64,000 nt of DNA from Fulvivirga sp. M361 (GTDB taxonomy: Bacteria; Bacteroidota; Bacteroidia; Cytophagales; Cyclobacteriaceae), in NCBI RefSeq assembly GCF_007097395.1, contig NZ_VKDC01000032.1, forward strand, positions 1 through 64,000. The letters are read 5' to 3'. Shown here one piece after another: positions 45,200 through 53,912 of this stretch. The notes beneath the pieces are model-generated. The model did no database searches. It was given only the letters and a program-made list of their open reading frames with translations, and was not told the origin of the DNA. Numbering within the stretch: position 1 is the stretch's first letter; the number at the start of each line of letters is the position of its first letter. The position numbers were made by a program, and so were the translations under genes.

Positions 45200-45237
45200 G
45201 TAGAGCATTTGTAGAGCGCTTAGTAGAGGGTTTGTAG
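45200..45237 (+). promoter_or_regulatory. Helically phased GTAGAG direct repeats
   Basis: GTAGAG occurs at 45200-45205, 45211-45216 and 45223-45228, followed by GTAG at 45234-45237. Spacing is 11, 12 and 11 bases, about one helical turn. They lie roughly 65-100 bases before the BNR gene and after the TPR regulator, as expected of an operator bound by an oligomeric activator. Confidence 0.5.
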
Positions 45238-45300
45238 TTTCAATTAGCTGCTCAAAGCTTTCTGTTCTTTCAACTTTGTTTCAAATTAATTTTAAAAATT

Positions 45301-46467
45301 ATGATGATAAAAAATTGGAAGAATTACTTACTTGGGCTTTGTGCAATGCTATCGGTTTATACCCTTAGTGCGCAAAGTTTATTTCTGGCGGTAACCAAAA
45401 ATGGCAACACAGGTTATGTAGTAAAAAGTGCGGATGGCGGAAAAACAGTTGCTACCATTTGGGACGGCGAAATGGATGCCCAAACCCCTCAAAATAGATT
45501 ATATGACATTGCCTCTGGCGATGGCAAAATTGTAGCCGTTGGTAATATGGTATTAACCTCGTTAGACAATGGTAAATCCTGGCAAGAAAGCAATGTATAT
45601 TATGGAACAGGTGCTACAGTTTTTCCTAATAGAAAAGCCATGCGAGCCGTTGCTTATGGCGACGGATTTTTTGTGGCTGCCGGCGAATATCACATTATCT
45701 ACTCTAAAGATGGTGTAGATTGGAAGTTTGTACGAACAGGCGAAATGAGCATTGCCGAAAAGCGAAATGCAGGCATCAGCACGGAAAATGTCAAGTCTAC
45801 AAAACGTCCGAAATTAAGTGTAGAAAGCCTTAAAAAGAAAGTAGAAAACCCTGGCCAACTTAAAGCACCTGGCAGAAAAGGCGAGATTGCACCAGATATT
45901 GCGCCCGGCTTAAAAACCCCGCTAAATATGCTGTTTGCCAACGGTAAGTTTTATCTCGTGGGCGGCAATATGGAAATGACAGGCAAAATATTAGCCATTA
46001 AAGGCGATAAAGTTGTGGTAGAGCAAGACATGGACCTTACAGGAAACGCTTCAAAAATAAGCACAGGCGGATTGAAAGCCATAGCATGGGATGGTAAGAA
46101 CACGCTGCTTGCCTGTATAAACAGTACCAAAAGTGCCTATTCTAACGATATGGGAAAAACGTGGAAATACCTTTTTAACCCTGATAAAAACCAAATTTGG
46201 GGCGCTGCTTACGGTGGTGGAAAATGGGTGGCTGCAAGTCCGTTCAGTGATATTTTTATTTCAACAGATATTACCCAAAAATGGACGGAAAGTCTAACCA
46301 GAGGTGGTGGCAGAGGTGCTGTAAATGCTATGATTCATGATGGAAAGCAGTTTATTTTAGTCGGTAATGATATGGGCATTTTTGTATCTGAAGATGGCGC
46401 TAATTGGGAGCGTACTGCAACTGCTCAAAACGGCTATCATATTGGTGGCATTACGGTGGTTAATTAA
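45301..46467 (+). CDS. Secreted BNR/Asp-box repeat protein
   Basis: A 388-residue exported protein; the signal peptide ends at TLSAQ. The mature chain contains BNR/Asp-box-like repeats ('SADGGKTVATIW', 'SLDNGKSWQES', 'SKDGVDWKF', 'SEDGANWERT') of the YCF48/sortilin type, which build a beta propeller. There is no lipobox, membrane anchor or T9SS tail. Function unknown: binding or scaffolding outside the cell is possible, and sialidase activity is unlikely because no catalytic Tyr/Glu/Arg set is recognised. It follows the TPR regulator at 214 bases and shares its AT-rich codon use, so the pair is a unit. Confidence 0.8.
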   Translation: MMIKNWKNYLLGLCAMLSVYTLSAQSLFLAVTKNGNTGYVVKSADGGKTVATIWDGEMDAQTPQNRLYDIASGDGKIVAVGNMVLTSLDNGKSWQESNVYYGTGATVFPNRKAMRAVAYGDGFFVAAGEYHIIYSKDGVDWKFVRTGEMSIAEKRNAGISTENVKSTKRPKLSVESLKKKVENPGQLKAPGRKGEIAPDIAPGLKTPLNMLFANGKFYLVGGNMEMTGKILAIKGDKVVVEQDMDLTGNASKISTGGLKAIAWDGKNTLLACINSTKSAYSNDMGKTWKYLFNPDKNQIWGAAYGGGKWVAASPFSDIFISTDITQKWTESLTRGGGRGAVNAMIHDGKQFILVGNDMGIFVSEDGANWERTATAQNGYHIGGITVVN

Positions 46468-46497
46468 AAAATAGCACCTTAAAGATTCCCTCCCTCT

Positions 46498-46529
46498 GGA
46501 GCGCATTTAGCGATAGCATAATGCGTTCC
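46498..46529. repeat. Hairpin repeat E2, right of the TPR-BNR cassette
   Basis: GGAGCGCATT (46498-46507) pairs with AATGCGTTCC (46520-46529) around a 12-base loop, with one G-T wobble. This is the second copy of the hairpin at 43037-43068, in the same orientation. The two copies bracket the two-gene cassette 43.26-46.47 kb. Confidence 0.75.
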
Positions 46530-46579
46530 CGTTTTCTTCCAAAATCGAACATTTAGCATTTACAATGCGCATATTCTTG

Positions 46580-46711
46580 ATGAACCCATTTTAAATAGTT
46601 CTTATAGTAAAATGTGCAAGTATCATACCCCAAAAGCTACCTCTAAAGTACACCCGGATTAAAAATTCTATTCCTAAATCAGCACGCATGATGTTAGCAC
46701 CGTAGGCGTGC
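46580..46711 (+). repeat. Repeat family copy C with terminal hairpin
   Basis: Matches copies A and B through GTTCTTATAGTAAAATGTG, AAGTACACCCGGAT and TTCCTAAATCAGC. It ends in an inverted repeat GCACGC (46682-46687) / GCGTGC (46706-46711), whose bases differ from copy B while the hairpin position is kept. In copies B and C a reading frame with 'VHPD' is preserved, followed here by a stop codon. Confidence 0.75.
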
Positions 46712-46717
46712 AAGGTA

Positions 46718-46899
46718 ATGGACTTTTCTGATCGTTTACATTTTTCATTAAGGACCGGTTTAGGAAACTTTCAGGTGCACTTGACCGGCGAACAGTTCTT
46801 AACAGTTCGGCAAAGCAGATCCATCCTTTTAATAAGGAGATTGCTTCTTCCATAACACACTCGCTTAGCATTGACGGTAAAATTGAGGTTTTGGAATAA
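46718..46899 (+). pseudogene. Possible LytTR DNA-binding domain remnant
   Basis: Two plus-strand frames read weakly like the halves of a LytTR regulator's C-terminus: 'GLGNFQVHLTGEQFLTVRQ' with 'SRSILLI', then a stop at 46853, and in the next frame 'ITHSLSIDGKIEVLE'. The family pattern is an 'LGNYVKVH...LT...LKSI' strand pair followed by 'RVHRSYIVSIDKIE'. No receiver domain lies upstream. The match is by eye and could be chance. The surrounding gap (46468-46983) otherwise holds only repeats E2 and C. Confidence 0.3.
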
Positions 46900-46983
46900 G
46901 ACGGGTGACAAGTCAAATGCTTGAACAGCAAATCATAAGCACTGAGAATTGTATATTTAAGAGCAAACCGTATCATTGTTTGG

Positions 46984-48099
46984 ATGATTTTAACATTTTT
47001 GGATGTATTGGTATTACTCGGTGTAATACTGGGCCTTTTCCTGTCCGTATTACTATTCAGCTCCAGGTCTTTCAGGAGTGATGTGCACCGGTACTTTGTC
47101 CTGGTTGTTGCCTCATTGAGCTCAATACTTACTTATGTTTACTTTGAACAGCACTTTCCGGCCGTAGCGCTGCTGGAACTCATTAGTTGGGAGTTCTTGT
47201 TTCCTTTCGCTTTTATGATGTATGTTTTAAAAGCTATTAAGTATCCGCTCGGCAGTAGTGGAAAAGTCTGGTGGTGGGCAGCTCCTTTTTTAATATTGAC
47301 CCTTGCCTATTTTGTTGACTTCTTTTTGGGGTTTGATCTATTCTATTGGCTGGCAGGCAATAACTTGGAAAAACTGGAAATAATGATTGAAGTAAAGGCG
47401 TTTACTTTTTTACTGTTCTCAATCTTGCTGGTGGGCTTTTCTTATATCAGGATCAGGCGGGCGAAAGGGCTTTACAAAACTGAAAGACGGTGGCTTGAGC
47501 TAAACAGCTTATTCTTATTGGTCTATTTGTGGGTATGGATGTTAGGTGACCCGATAACACTGCTTTTCGATGTGACCATTTGGAATTACCTGTTGGCCAT
47601 ACTGGCTATTTTCCTGGTATGGGTCACTTATCGGGGTATTCATCATCTCAATATTTCTGAACAAAGAAGACAAATTCAGCGAATAGAAGTTAAAGCTGTG
47701 GCTATAACAGCTAAGAAAGAGCCCCTTGAAGGAGACCACTTCATGGCCACTCAGGATATACGTTCGCCGATCTACCAAAAAACGGCAGATAAACTCCAAA
47801 AACTCAATACGTTGATGGTAGATGAACAGATGTACTGTGACCCCAACCTGACCCGTACTATGGTGGCGGAAAAACTGAACATCAGCGAAGGTTATTTAAG
47901 TGAACTGCTCGGGACCAACCTGAAGATCGGTTTTAATGATTTTATCAATAAATTTCGGGTGGATCGCGCCATTAACATGTTCCATGATCGTCAATTTCAT
48001 TTGTTTTCAATCGAAGCCATTGGTTTTGAAGCAGGCTTTAAGTCCAAAAGCGTTTTTTACACAGCATTCAAAAAGGGTTACTCAAAAAACTCCTGGTGA
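46984..48099 (+). CDS. Membrane-bound AraC-family regulator, frameshifted tail
   Basis: A 371-residue regulator with about seven hydrophobic membrane segments (residues 1-225) joined to an AraC-type double helix-turn-helix (about 262-368: 'MVAEKLNISEGYLSELLG', 'GFEAGFKSKSVFYTAFKK'). This is a known Bacteroidota class of membrane AraC regulators. The end 'GYSKNSW' is unlike the family; shifting one base at the AAAAAGGG run near 48066-48073 gives 'VTQKTPGEYRKVLNLS' and a stop at 48127. The annotated end is therefore probably an artefact of a one-base insertion, natural or technical. It precedes an SGNH lipoprotein gene. Confidence 0.85.
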   Translation: MILTFLDVLVLLGVILGLFLSVLLFSSRSFRSDVHRYFVLVVASLSSILTYVYFEQHFPAVALLELISWEFLFPFAFMMYVLKAIKYPLGSSGKVWWWAAPFLILTLAYFVDFFLGFDLFYWLAGNNLEKLEIMIEVKAFTFLLFSILLVGFSYIRIRRAKGLYKTERRWLELNSLFLLVYLWVWMLGDPITLLFDVTIWNYLLAILAIFLVWVTYRGIHHLNISEQRRQIQRIEVKAVAITAKKEPLEGDHFMATQDIRSPIYQKTADKLQKLNTLMVDEQMYCDPNLTRTMVAEKLNISEGYLSELLGTNLKIGFNDFINKFRVDRAINMFHDRQFHLFSIEAIGFEAGFKSKSVFYTAFKKGYSKNSW

Positions 48100-48225
48100 G
48101 TATCGTAAAGTTTTGAATTTGTCCTGATATCTCAGAATGTTGACAAATCCGTACCTGTAGGTGCCTGGAAAATGTAACATTCAAACGGTAAAGAGGTTTC
48201 TTTAGACATAACAAAAATTTTAAGC

Positions 48226-48998
48226 ATGATACACTTATTTGTAAGGAACAAATCCGTTTCAACCTTCACCAGAGTTCTGGCACTCCTAATGTTCACAGGA
48301 CTGGTTTTCTTTAGCTGTGGAGATGACGATACGGTCACAAAAAAGCCACTTAGCAACGCTCTCAACAAGATCATGCCACTGGGAGCATCTCGTGTCGAAG
48401 GGGCCAGGCCGGAATTTGAAAGCTTTCGATATGAGTTATGGAAACAACTGGTGGATGGTGATTGGGATTTTGACTATATCGGGACCATGACCGATGATGC
48501 TTCTTACCCGGGACTTTCGGATATAGCTTTCGATCCGGACCATGAAGGTAGGGGAGGTTTTACTGCGGGCGAGATATTAAGTGGCATTAATGGGTGGTTG
48601 GAAAATGCCGGAACGCCTGACATTGTATTGTTCAGTTCGCCCGGAGGAATGATGCATTAACTGATTTGCCTTATGATCAGACAGTGGCTAACATTAATGA
48701 AGTAATTGACGCACTGCAAAGTGCAAACCCTGATGTGACCATGATTATTGAGCAACTTGCACCAGGCAGGTCTGATCTAATGACGCCTGAGTTGACTACT
48801 TATTTCTCGCGACTCCAACAGGAAGCACTTGTCATTGCCTCAGAAAAAACCACCCAAACTTCGAGGGTAATGGCAGTCGATATGTTTACCGGCTTTAAAG
48901 ACTCTTTTTTGGCCGATGAAGTGCATTACAATGAACAAGGTGCCAGCTTTATCGCACAACGCTATTATAATGTTCTTGAGGGAGTTTTAAAGAGGTGA
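48226..48998 (+). pseudogene. Frameshifted SGNH/GDSL-hydrolase lipoprotein
   Basis: One gene in two frames. The first part (48226-48660) encodes a lipobox leader (LVFFSC, GDDD) and SGNH block I as GASRVEG, then 'FEVSF'-type strands to 'DIVLFSSPGG'. The second frame resumes as 'LTDLPYDQTVANINEVIDAL', with block V 'DEVHYNEQG' supplying the catalytic Asp and His, ending at 48998. One missing A near 48649 (GGAGGAATGATGC) would join them as 'PGGNDALTDLPY'. The intact protein would be a surface esterase of about 257 residues. The block I residue after glycine is alanine where GDSL has aspartate. It could be a true pseudogene or a sequencing error. Confidence 0.75.
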
Positions 48999-49577
48999 TA
49001 CGCTACTTTATATTCTGCTCGGCCGGATTCTTCTAAAATAAGAACGGAGTCTTCCCGGGCTATATAGTAAGATCATTAATAATGAGACCTTCCGTATTCG
49101 GTTCTGATGCCTGAAGCAGGCTATTTGGATGAAAATCTTTTGATGATGTGTTTGAGAGGTATGATCCCCGACTAAAACATACTGTTCCCACCTAGCCTGG
49201 GTCTGCGGCGAAGACGCGGACTAAGGAGTATTCAATAACGAAAGAGATAGCATTTTTAATGCGGCTCATCAACAACATGGACCAATTCAACACTCATAAA
49301 CTATCAAAACCCAGTTTACAGGCTAAGGTGATCCTTTCTGAATTAGTATTTGACTTCTAAAATCCGTATTAAAAATGCTGGCTTTTTCGACGTGGAATCG
49401 TCGCTTGGTTCTCTTTGCAAAAGAGACTCAGTTAGGGTAAAGGATTGCTTTTAGTCTAAATAAATTGAACAGTATTACAAATGATCTACAGGGTTTGGAC
49501 CTGCTACCTGAAAAGTGCACCCGGATTATAAACTCTTTTCCTGAATCAGCACTCATGGTGCCATCGCTATATGCGCA
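48999..49577. other. Non-coding, probably decayed stretch
   Basis: No intact gene is seen between the SGNH gene and the HTCS stop. It holds one short GC-rich hairpin, GTCTGCG-GCGAAGA-CGCGGAC near 49201-49222, and repeat copy D at its right end. Short stretches look like decayed coding sequence, but I could not assign a family. Confidence 0.4.
49503..49577 (+). repeat. Repeat family copy D, partial
   Basis: CTACCTGAAAAGTGCACCC, GGATTATAAACTCTTTTCCTG and AATCAGCACTCATGG match the second half of copies B and C. The first half is missing. It runs to the last base of the HTCS gene on the other strand, so the repeat end may coincide with that gene's 3' boundary. Confidence 0.55.
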
Positions 49578-52500
49578 CTAGGATGTGCCCGTTTCGAGCT
49601 CATACTTTTTTAGGTAAAAATTCACATCACCCATTTGCGCCTCTTTCTTAAAAGACGCGGGAGTCTTCTTGAACTCCTTTTTAAAGCATTTTGAAAAATA
49701 TTTAGGATCGTTAAATCCTGACATAAAAGCAGCTTCTGAAATGTTATACCCATATTTAGTAATCAATATGGCCGCCTTTTTCAGACGAAGCAAACGCACA
49801 AAATCGACTAAGCTATGCCCGGTAAGCGATTGGCATTTTCTGTATAAACTTGAATATCCCATATTTAACGAATCAGCCAATTCTTCCATCTTAAAACCAG
49901 CGTCATCTAACCTTGAGTTTATGCTTGATACCAGATTTTCAAGAAAAACCTCATCCTGAGACTTATCAAGGTTTACTTCAGGGTTACTGATTACTTCTTT
50001 TCGATATTTTGATATGATATGTTCATGAGACGAAATGATGTTTTTTACTTTCAACAATAACTCGTTCGTATTGAAAGGCTTTCTGATGTATTCGATAGCT
50101 CCGGACTGAAGACCCGAAATTTTGGAGTTTGTAGAATTCTTGGCGGTAAGAAATATTATAGGGACATGCATAGTTCGCTGATTTTTCTGCAACTTCTCGG
50201 ACATTTGAATTCCATTCAGTTTAGGCATCATTACATCACTCAATATCAGGTCAGGCAAATTGTTTTTAGCATAATAATACCCCTCTTCACCATTTTCAGC
50301 CAGAATAATGTTATACTCACCGGCTAGAAGTTCTTTTAAAAATTCCTGTAGATAGTAATTATCTTCAACGATCAAAATAGTCTTTTTGGCACGGTTCGAT
50401 TCTTTCGTATTGGGAGGTACTATGGATGGAGCTAACGGCTTTGTATCAACCTCTTCAATACTCTCTGAATGTAATATTTCAGACTTACGGTATGAGCTTT
50501 TTGTTATGGGAACGGTAATCGTAAAAATAGTACCTTCCAACGATGAAGAATCAACCTCAATTGCACCTTTGTGTAAATCAATCAGATCCTTTGTTAGCGC
50601 TAATCCAATACCTGTGCCCTTATTTTTTTTCCCTACTTTGGATTGGTAAAACAATTCAAAAATATTGGTCAACTCTTTTTTAGGAATTCCGGGACCGGAA
50701 TCTATGACGGATAGCTTAATACTTTTTTTTGAATTGATAGGTACAACGTTTACTTGAATATTACCTTCTTTAGGGGTGAATTTAAATGCATTTGAGAGTA
50801 GGTTATATATCACATGTTCGATCTTTTCACTGTCATACCAGGCTTCGGGTAGATTTTTAGGACAATGTATGTTAAAATCTATATGCCTTTTTCTGGCCAA
50901 TTCTTTAAACGCAATGCATATTTTGTCTATATCATTGAATAAATCATTTTTCGTTACGTTGAGACGCAATTTGTCTAATTCTTTGTTTCTAATTAAAGTT
51001 AATTCGCGTCCTATTTTAGAAAGGCGGTTGGCATTGTAAGAAATAATATCCAGCCGTTGCTTCAGAAGTAAATTTCCATTTTGCCCTGCTCGTTTTAGCA
51101 TATCTTCAATGGGACCAAGGATCAAAGTAATGGGCGTTTGGATCTCATGTGACATCTTGGCAAAGAAGTTCATCTTAAGCGTATGTAACTCACTTTCTTT
51201 CTTATAATTGATTTTCTCCAGAAATAGTCTTTTTCTTAATCTGTACCAACGCCAAACAGCATATAATAGCCCTCCGAAGATCAAAAGATAGGTAACATAG
51301 GCTACAGCGCTATTCCATATAGGCTGGTCAATTTGAATGTATATGGGCTTGGTGGAAATGTCCCAGACGCCTTTTCGGGTGCCTGCCTTAACTTCAAAGG
51401 TGTAGGTGCCGGGAGGAATATTCGTATAAGTGGCCAGCCTTTCTGATTGGGTTGTAATCCAGTCTTCATCAAATCCTTTTAATCGATAAGCATAGTAAAA
51501 GTTCGGATTTAGAATATTATCTATAGCATAAAATCTAAACGAAAAAGAGGATTGATCATGCTCTAATCTAAGCGAATGAACATTGAAAATTCCAGAGGTA
51601 ATTTGTGAAGAAATTAACGAGCTTGCCGGCTGATTGAGAATTTCTATACTAGTTATATACAATGAGGCCTCAGATACTCTTTTTTTCAAATGCCTTGTAT
51701 CAAAACTATTGAACCCCTTAATCCCTCCGAAGTACAAGGTGCCCTGTTTGTCTTTAAAAGCACTTCGAGGCAGAAAATGGTTGTCTTGCAACCCATCAGT
51801 ACTGTAGTAAGTGCTTAAAACAGAGTTTTTAACATCAATATGTTTGATGCCATTAGTTGAGCTAATCCATAAATTATCATAATCATCTTTAAGAACAGCT
51901 GAGAAGTTTTGTTCATCCATAGATTCTATATGACTTAAAGACATATAGCTTTTACTTCTTGTGTTATATCGGAGCAATTTGCCATGATCGTTAATCAGCC
52001 ATAATTCATTCCTATCGCCCACGACCATCGATCTCACGGATTTGATTTCGTCATGAGGGTTGGACGAACGGTCAATAAAAGTTGAATTTTCCAGGGAGCT
52101 CTCGTTTTCGACAAATTCAAAAAAACCACGATTATATAAACCTATGTAAATGGTGCCATCCCGATCTTCTAAAATACTTTCCACTATGGAATGGCCTACG
52201 GTTCCATTAGAGTCATTTTCAAAACTGGCTAATAGAACCATATCTTGAGAATATATATTTGTTGAGATATTAGAACCAACCCAAATACGTCCTTTGGAGT
52301 CTTTAAAAACAGTTCTTATATCAGTAGCTTCCTGTTTGCTGGAGTTGTAGATATTATGCTTTTTGAAAGTATTCTTTTTAGTATTATGTACCCATAATCC
52401 ATTTTTGTAGGTGCCAAACCAGATGTTGGATTGATTATCTTCACTGATAGATTGAACATAGAAACCTCTGTTTAAGGCTAAGTCATTAAAGTACTGTGCT

Positions 52501-53687
52501 TCATTGGTGGAGCCATCTGCATTATAAGTAATACGGGTTAACCCGGCCCCATCTGTTCCTATCCATAAAACACCTGATGTACTTTTATAAATACTTAATA
52601 TTCTTAAGGGAGTATTGTTTTCGGATCCACCGTGATAATAAATACTATTATTCGAATAAGGCAAAATGTTAAGCTTTCCATAATTAGTGGTGATCCAGAT
52701 ATTCTCACGGTTATCCTTGCTAACGTTTAATATGCTATTGCTACTGAGAGAGAATTCGTTGGCAGATTGTTTAGTGAATAGGTCTATTTCGCCGGTGGCA
52801 GTATTTATTTTATATAAACCACCACCATCCGTTCCGCCCCACATGTATCCGCTATTATCATAGAAAAGGTTTAAAAACATCTCCTTGTGAATATTGAAAA
52901 CGGGACTTTTAAAAAGAGAGCTTTCTACGAACGCCTTTTTTTCTTCGTCATAAACAAAAAGGCCGTAAGTTTCTGTACCGACCCAAAGCCGATGACTATC
53001 ATCTACAGCTAAAGTCAGATTTCCCGGAAAGCCTGTAAACACACCTAGCACCTCGCTTAAGTCTTTTGATTTCAGAGAATAACTGTAAATATTTCCCTGT
53101 TCTGTGCTTAAATAGATTTTATCAGTCGCCCCGATCTCCATATCATATATTTTCTCATGAGAAACGAGCTCACCAAGTGTGGTGATGCTATCCATTGATG
53201 CATTTTGAAATTGATATAAGCTTCCGTTGTCCGTAGCTAACCATACACTCTTGTCTTTGGCCATCATTTTGTTGACCTTATTGTAATTTACCAGGGGGTT
53301 GATTGCCTTAAATTTCCCGGTGGAAATGTCATACATAGATAGTAACCCATCTTTAGAGGTCATCCAGATATTTTGTTTGTGGTCAGCTATAATATCCTCT
53401 ATTACATCGTTTTGCTTTTGGTTTGGAAAGATTGTACGATTGGGTATCAGCACATAATTATATCCGTCATATACTAGTATGCCAGGTCTGCATACCATCC
53501 AAATGCTACCTAGAGAGTCTTGTAAGGTTTTAGAAACATTGATAGCTCTATTGTCCAGTGAGGGGGAGAGATGACTAAAATTTGAAGGATTCTGACAACA
53601 TAACAAAATAGGGCAGTATGTGAGCAAAACCGTTATGACATGGGACTTGTAAGGCATAAGATAGGTTGCTATACTGAATTTGCTCAT
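49578..53687 (-). CDS. Hybrid two-component system sensor/regulator (HTCS) of the SusCD locus
   Basis: A 1369-residue HTCS with the full layout. Order: signal peptide, periplasmic double propeller ('IWMTSKDGLLSMYD', 'LWIGTDGAGLTRI'; about residues 30-720), Y_Y_Y domain (about 735-810) and membrane helix (about 815-835). Then come HisKA with His847 in SHEIQTPITLI, HATPase (GTGIGLALTKDLI), receiver with Asp1151 in LSDVMMPKLNG and a C-terminal AraC HTH ('MGYSSLYRKCQSLTGHS'). The H-box has Gln where Arg or Leu is usual. It is divergent from the GH109-SusC-SusD operon, so it is expected to sense that locus's glycan fragment and activate it. It is only a diverged relative of the HTCS at 15959. Confidence 0.94.
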   Translation of the reverse strand: MSKFSIATYLMPYKSHVITVLLTYCPILLCCQNPSNFSHLSPSLDNRAINVSKTLQDSLGSIWMVCRPGILVYDGYNYVLIPNRTIFPNQKQNDVIEDIIADHKQNIWMTSKDGLLSMYDISTGKFKAINPLVNYNKVNKMMAKDKSVWLATDNGSLYQFQNASMDSITTLGELVSHEKIYDMEIGATDKIYLSTEQGNIYSYSLKSKDLSEVLGVFTGFPGNLTLAVDDSHRLWVGTETYGLFVYDEEKKAFVESSLFKSPVFNIHKEMFLNLFYDNSGYMWGGTDGGGLYKINTATGEIDLFTKQSANEFSLSSNSILNVSKDNRENIWITTNYGKLNILPYSNNSIYYHGGSENNTPLRILSIYKSTSGVLWIGTDGAGLTRITYNADGSTNEAQYFNDLALNRGFYVQSISEDNQSNIWFGTYKNGLWVHNTKKNTFKKHNIYNSSKQEATDIRTVFKDSKGRIWVGSNISTNIYSQDMVLLASFENDSNGTVGHSIVESILEDRDGTIYIGLYNRGFFEFVENESSLENSTFIDRSSNPHDEIKSVRSMVVGDRNELWLINDHGKLLRYNTRSKSYMSLSHIESMDEQNFSAVLKDDYDNLWISSTNGIKHIDVKNSVLSTYYSTDGLQDNHFLPRSAFKDKQGTLYFGGIKGFNSFDTRHLKKRVSEASLYITSIEILNQPASSLISSQITSGIFNVHSLRLEHDQSSFSFRFYAIDNILNPNFYYAYRLKGFDEDWITTQSERLATYTNIPPGTYTFEVKAGTRKGVWDISTKPIYIQIDQPIWNSAVAYVTYLLIFGGLLYAVWRWYRLRKRLFLEKINYKKESELHTLKMNFFAKMSHEIQTPITLILGPIEDMLKRAGQNGNLLLKQRLDIISYNANRLSKIGRELTLIRNKELDKLRLNVTKNDLFNDIDKICIAFKELARKRHIDFNIHCPKNLPEAWYDSEKIEHVIYNLLSNAFKFTPKEGNIQVNVVPINSKKSIKLSVIDSGPGIPKKELTNIFELFYQSKVGKKNKGTGIGLALTKDLIDLHKGAIEVDSSSLEGTIFTITVPITKSSYRKSEILHSESIEEVDTKPLAPSIVPPNTKESNRAKKTILIVEDNYYLQEFLKELLAGEYNIILAENGEEGYYYAKNNLPDLILSDVMMPKLNGIQMSEKLQKNQRTMHVPIIFLTAKNSTNSKISGLQSGAIEYIRKPFNTNELLLKVKNIISSHEHIISKYRKEVISNPEVNLDKSQDEVFLENLVSSINSRLDDAGFKMEELADSLNMGYSSLYRKCQSLTGHSLVDFVRLLRLKKAAILITKYGYNISEAAFMSGFNDPKYFSKCFKKEFKKTPASFKKEAQMGDVNFYLKKYELETGTS

Positions 53688-53912
53688 ATCCTAAATATAT
53701 CAATAAACTTCATGACGAAGCAATGCTGAAAGTGTCCTAACGGGTGAATCACCTGTCATGAATTCGTCAAAAAGGTGGACAAATTATACTTGACTGCCTC
53801 GGCAGCTTAAAAAACACACCTAAATGTCAGAAAACTAGCCGCTAAATTATTAGCGCACCTGTCATATTTGAGTTTACAATATATCACTCGGGATTTTTTA
53901 TTAAGGTATTAT

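Noticed and set aside
45200-45237. Plasmid-type replication iterons
   Set aside because: There is no replication initiator, AT-rich unwinding element or DnaA box; a promoter operator is the simpler reading.
46674-46976. 100-residue open frame on the minus strand
   Set aside because: It overlaps repeat C and the possible LytTR remnant and shows no domain or signal.
53868-53912. TTG start extending the GH109-like gene
   Set aside because: The ATG at 53913 directly precedes the twin-arginine-type signal; the extension would bury it.
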